64,000 nt of DNA. Source: Aralia elata. Its lineage: Eukaryota > Streptophyta > Magnoliopsida > Apiales > Araliaceae. Both the position numbers and the translations under genes were made by a program. The stretch lies in NCBI GenBank assembly GCA_034770075.1, contig CM068379.1, positions 12,960,922-13,024,921 on the forward strand, written 5' to 3'. The notes under the pieces were generated by a model. It saw only the letters and a program-made list of their open reading frames with translations, did no database searches and was not told where the DNA came from. Position 1 is the stretch's first letter; every line of letters begins with the position of its first letter. Of the stretch, positions 60,143 to 64,000 are shown piece after piece.

Positions 60143-61347
60143 CTACTTGTCATCTTCAGCATCGTCATCGTCGTCATCACTATCATTGTCAAGAGGTAAG
60201 TCTGGAGGTGGATAAGTAGAGAGAGGAGGAGGTGGTGGAAATTGATACGGCCCTGCTGCTGGATTCATCCTGCCAAATATTTCTGCCAACGCTGTAGTAC
60301 AGTTGCTGTTGTACGCATAAATTTCCGCTTGACGTTGAGCAAGACTACTCTACTGACGGTTCATGCGATCAAATCCCCGCTGTATCTGTGCGGCCACCAA
60401 GTCAATCCGTCTAGTATGATGCCTTAAGTCTTGACGTATAGTCTCAACGAAATTGGGTGGCTGAACCGGATCCTCAGCATTAATAGGCTGTTCAACAGAC
60501 TGATCATGCGGCTGCTCTTGTGGAATAATAAATCCCAAGCCCCTTGGGTGTGATTCGCCCCTATCCCATACCTTATACCGCACCATCACAGAGTGATCAA
60601 TCGGGGCTAGTGGGGCCTGCATTGCTTCATCCTTATCCCACTGTACCCCAGCCTAGCGATATAACTCTGTAATCAACGATAAGTGCTCCCCTCAAGTCCA
60701 CGCACAATAGATTCATGTATGACTTCCCCAACGTCTACCGTTTTTCCTTTGGCTATGTAAAACAGTAGAGCGACCCGCTGATTAATAACATCACTCATAT
60801 GCCGGTACGACATCAATTTAGCACAAATGAATGCATGCCAAGCTTTTCCATATATGCTCAGTTTAGACGAAGGGAAGTGAACTGCCTCCTGCTGGTCTGT
60901 CAATTTCCATTCTGTCCCAGGCTCACAAAGGGCTGCAATTATCTCACTGTAATCCAAGTCCTGTTTCATATAGTTTGTATACCCATCGCCATGGATCTTT
61001 TGCAAGCCGTAGTACGCATTGATCGCCTTTCGCCCAACATTTACTGCTTTACCACGTACCATCACAGAATTTCCATCGGCCTCTTTAGCATTTGTGTAAA
61101 ATTCTCGTACAATATTGATCGTTGCTGGCTCAGGTTGTGCTGTAAATGCCATCCACTTACAGCTTTATATCATGTAAGCTAATTCCCCATCTTCCCGCTC
61201 ATCTGGTAGCAAGCCTCGTTCAGGAATTAAAGATTTCCCGGATGACCAATTTTGATATCGATAGAAGGCCTGAGGACTCACAAACTTCTTTTTGTCATAC
61301 TTGTCGGAAGTTCTTGAACTTTCCCCTCGGTGTCGTTTGGACGCCAT
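60143..61347 (-). pseudogene. Athila env-position frame (putative plant transposon protein), broken
   Basis: It begins MASKRHRGESSRTSD with a basic N-terminus, then a core with INIVREFYTNAKEADGN, VNVGRKAINAYYGL and WHAFICAKLMSYRHM, the pattern of the domain called putative plant transposon protein in Athila elements. A TAA near 61163 interrupts the frame, a shift occurs near 60685 and TAG codons near 60655 and 60350. The tail is rich in Pro and then Asp (NDSDDDDDDAED). The role of this protein is not known. No transmembrane segment is evident. Confidence 0.8.
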
Positions 61348-62556
61348 AAGTAACTAAGCTTATAATCTGCTACCCTCAACTTAGAAAGGAAAAGACCCAA
61401 AAACAACTGCAAAATTTCTTTGAGGCAATATATCGAACACGTGATATGCCACACTTGAAAAGCCCTTGGTGTATACTTCCCCCAAACTTAAAGCATCAAA
61501 ATCGTGCCCCAATATAGTCCACAACAATTCCCAAATGCAAGATAACAAAGTAAATACTAACCCAACCCCAATTGAGCCAACACAAACTCAATTGGGTCCT
61601 CAATCACAACAAAGAAATTTCTCAAAATTTTTGCAATTCAATACATAGCAAACAATTCCCAAGTGTTCGATGACTCACAATGTTATACTTACTGGCAATT
61701 AGAGTTCGTAACACAAGTTCTTACCCCAGTGTAAGTGAAGCTTCAACCCGTCGTGGATATGGAGAGAGAAACCCGTGATGGACTATGGTGCTTGCTGGCA
61801 ATTGATCGGAGATGGGATGGGGATTGATTGATGTTGGGTTTTGTGGAAAACTTCAATCGGCAAAAATGGGGGAAGGGGAAGGGAGAGGCGGTGGTTTGAG
61901 CGAAATAAGAGAAGGGGAAGGAAGTTGATTTGGATTGTGACACAATGATGCTCGACAGGGTTTTTTTTTTTTCAAAATTGCAGGTCGAGCGCCTAGGCGC
62001 TTGGTTTTATTAAGGACTGAGCGCTCTAGGCGCTTGGTGGCAATATCTGACTCGTTGGTGTAGCGCCTAAGGCGCTTGAGAATGTAAAGGCTTGAGCGCT
62101 GTAGGCGCTTTGTTGCAGTGTCTGACCAATTGGTATAGCGCCTAAGGCGCTTGACTTGTGAAAGAGGGAGCGCTGTAGGCGCTTGGTGACAGTGTCCGGT
62201 CCATTGGTGTAGCGCCTAAGGCGCTTGTCAGCCATATTAAGGAGCGCCTAAAGCGTTGGGCTGTTGTTGGCACACTGCAAGGCAGCGCCTAGGGCGCTTG
62301 TTCCAGGCTTAAATTGAGCGCCTAGGCGCTGGAGCCTTACTTAACCAATTTTCCAGACCCTTCATGCTAATACCTGCAAACAAATCAATCCAGAGTCCAA
62401 AATTAGTTGCATAATTTTTTTTTATATAACTAGATTAAGATGACATAGAGGCTAACAATAGTTATTGAATAAAAGATAAAATAGGAATTGAAACTCTGGG
62501 TTGCCTCCCAGATAGCGCTTGGTTTTACGTCCTCAGCTCGACTTTGTTTCTCCGTT
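61348..62556 (-). other. Athila internal spacer
   Basis: Non-coding DNA between pol and the env-position frame. It contains a third PPT-like motif at about 61477-61491 (TAAGTTTGGGGGAAG on the minus strand) and the palindrome array at 61987-62331. Short frames here show no family signature. Confidence 0.65.
61987..62331. repeat. Array of ten near-palindromes (GCGCCTAGGCGC type)
   Basis: Ten copies of GCGCCTAGGCGC, GCGCCTAAGGCGC, GCGCTGTAGGCGC or close variants, spaced about 20-50 bp. From the second to the seventh copy two variants alternate in a larger unit that also contains GTGTCTGACCAATTGGT-like sequence. Confidence 0.93.
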
Positions 62557-63987
62557 CTAATCAGCAAAGCTCACAAATGTCTTTTCACGGTCAACGTGAC
62601 CTCCATAGTAGTGTTTCAACCTCTGGAAGTTGACTTTGAAAATACGTTTCGACTCCGGCTCTTCAACTTCCACAACTCCGTGAGGAAAAACCTTGATAAT
62701 CGTGAATGGGCCGGACTACCGTGATTTCAGCTTTCTTGGGAAGAGTTTTAGCCTCTAGTTGCATAGAAACACCGTTTGCCCCGGTTCAAACTTTCTGTCT
62801 ATGATTTTTCCATCATGCCATTTCTTGACCTTCTCCTTGTACAACTTGGCATTCTCGTACGATTGAAGTCTGAATTCGTCCATTTGGTTCAATTGCAAGA
62901 GGCGCTTTTCTCCCGCCGCAGCCATATCAAAATTTAACTTACGGATAGCCCAGTAAGCATTATGTTCCAATTTTACTGGAAGATGGCATGCTTTCCCATA
63001 TACCAACCTGTATGGTGACATCCCTATCGGTGTTTTATAAGCTGTCCGATATGCCCATAATGCATCGTCCAACTTGCTTGCCCAATCCTTCCGGCTAGGG
63101 TTCACTACTTTCTCAAGAATTCGTTTAACATCATGATTCGATACCTCGGCCTGGCCGCTAGTCTATGGATGGTAAGCAGTTGCTATCTTATGAGTGACTC
63201 CGTATTTAACAAGAATAGCTGAAAACTGCTTATTACAAAAGTGCGTGCCCTCGTCACTAATGATTGCACGAGGAGTTCCGAATCTAGAGAAGATATACTT
63301 GCGAATAAACTTCACCACCACTTTAGCATCGTTAGTAGGTGATGCTACAGCTTCCACCCACTTTGAGACATAATCCACTGCCAGTAGTATGTAAGAATTT
63401 CTAAAAGATGAGGGGAAGGGCCCCATGAAGTCGATGCCCCACACGTCAAATATTTCAACCTCTAGAATCGTGTTAAGTGGCATCTCGTGTCTCTTTGATA
63501 TATTGCCAACTCTTTGGCATTTGTCACATTTTAACACGAACATATGGGCATCGTTAAAAAGTGTCGGCGAGTAGAATCCACATTGTAATACCTTGGCTGC
63601 TGTTCGTTCTCCCCCAAAATGTCCACCATAGTCAGATGCATGACATTGCTATAAAATGCTCTCCATTTCATCTTCGGGAACACACCTTCTTATTAGTTGA
63701 TCTGCACACTGCTTGAATAAGAATGGCTCATCCCAAAGATAATGCTTCACATAATGTAGAAATTTCTTTTTCTGCTGACTGGTCAAATCTGGCGGGAACA
63801 CCTTCCCCACGATGAAATTTACAAAATCTGCATACCATGGTGTCTTCAACTGTACAACAAATAATTGCTCATCCAGAAAAAACTCGTTGATCACTGTTTT
63901 ATCATCCTTATACAACTCTGAATTCTCTAATCGCGATAAGTGATCAGCAACTTGATTTTCTATCCCTTTTCGATCCCGGATCTCCAA
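62557..63987 (-). pseudogene. Athila pol remnant: end of RNase H region and integrase
   Basis: A single minus-strand frame with no shift but four TAG stops (63649, 63163, 62755 and about 62706). It runs from the RNase H end (IENQVADHLSRLEN) through the HHCC zinc finger (GGHFGGERTAAKVLQCGFY, CDKCQRVGN) to the integrase core (WGIDFMGPFPSS, FGTPRAIISDEG, ALWAYRTAYKTPIGMSPYRL) and the GPF/Y-type C-terminus (SGPFTIIKVFPHGVVEVEE). The catalytic core residues are visible. The lack of frameshifts with several nonsense changes suggests a fairly young but inactivated copy. The RT part lies beyond the right edge. Confidence 0.87.
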
Positions 63988-64000
63988 ATCAAACTCCTGC

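Larger units (their letters stand above)
57757..64000 (-). mobile_element. Athila-like Ty3/gypsy retrotransposon, 3' part
   Basis: On the minus strand the order is pol (63987 to 62557), a spacer with palindromes, an env-position frame (61347 to 60143), a spacer, a polypurine tract (59151-59165) and the 3' LTR (59150 to 57757). This order and the putative plant transposon protein are typical of the Athila lineage. Gag, most of pol and the 5' LTR lie beyond the right edge. The element is inserted in a CACTA transposon. Confidence 0.85.

Noticed and set aside
61981..62340. CRISPR-like array
   Set aside because: The repeats are short dyads with irregular spacing inside a plant retrotransposon; there are no uniform spacers and the genome is eukaryotic.

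Overview
The window is nuclear DNA of a flowering plant, most likely a eudicot. It shows short exons in long AT-rich introns, plant-type MITEs, and CACTA, Ty3/gypsy and Athila elements. The species cannot be resolved by eye.

Layout: positions 1-23132 and 23233-48938 are two copies of one segment, separated by a run of exactly 100 N. Position 1 matches 25487 and position 23132 matches about 48938, so the segment runs off the left edge. Each copy holds, on the minus strand, (i) a gene for N-acetylglucosaminyltransferase I (GnTI; CGL1/MGAT1), the Golgi enzyme that starts complex N-glycan synthesis, and (ii) a PWWP-domain nuclear protein of the Arabidopsis PDP type. About 9 kb of intergenic DNA with MITEs lies between them. 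GnTI has no long open frame. I assembled it from many short exons: copy 1 carries exons 1-12 in clean frames, copy 2 carries exons 1-17 with many indels. A fold-back element with an internal hairpin sits about 280 bp upstream of the GnTI start.

The copies are probably not a biological duplication. Indel noise is concentrated on both sides of the N gap (about 18.8-23.1 kb and 23.2-32.5 kb), and the order is what results when the right end of one contig overlaps the left end of the next without being merged. The best picture of the locus uses copy 1 for the 5' two-thirds of GnTI, copy 2 for its 3' exons, and copy 2 for most of the PWWP gene.

From 48.9 kb on the sequence is single copy and made almost entirely of transposable elements: a Stowaway MITE, a tRNA-derived SINE, and a three-level nest. 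In the nest, a deleted Ty3/gypsy element (minus strand) is interrupted in gag by a decayed CACTA transposon (plus strand), which is itself interrupted by an Athila-like retrotransposon (minus strand) that runs off the right edge.

The most notable points are a U12-type AT-AC intron in GnTI, a GC-AG intron that splits the metal-binding EDD motif of the same gene, the unmerged contig overlap, the fold-back element beside the GnTI promoter, and an array of ten near-palindromic GCGCCTAGGCGC motifs in the Athila element.
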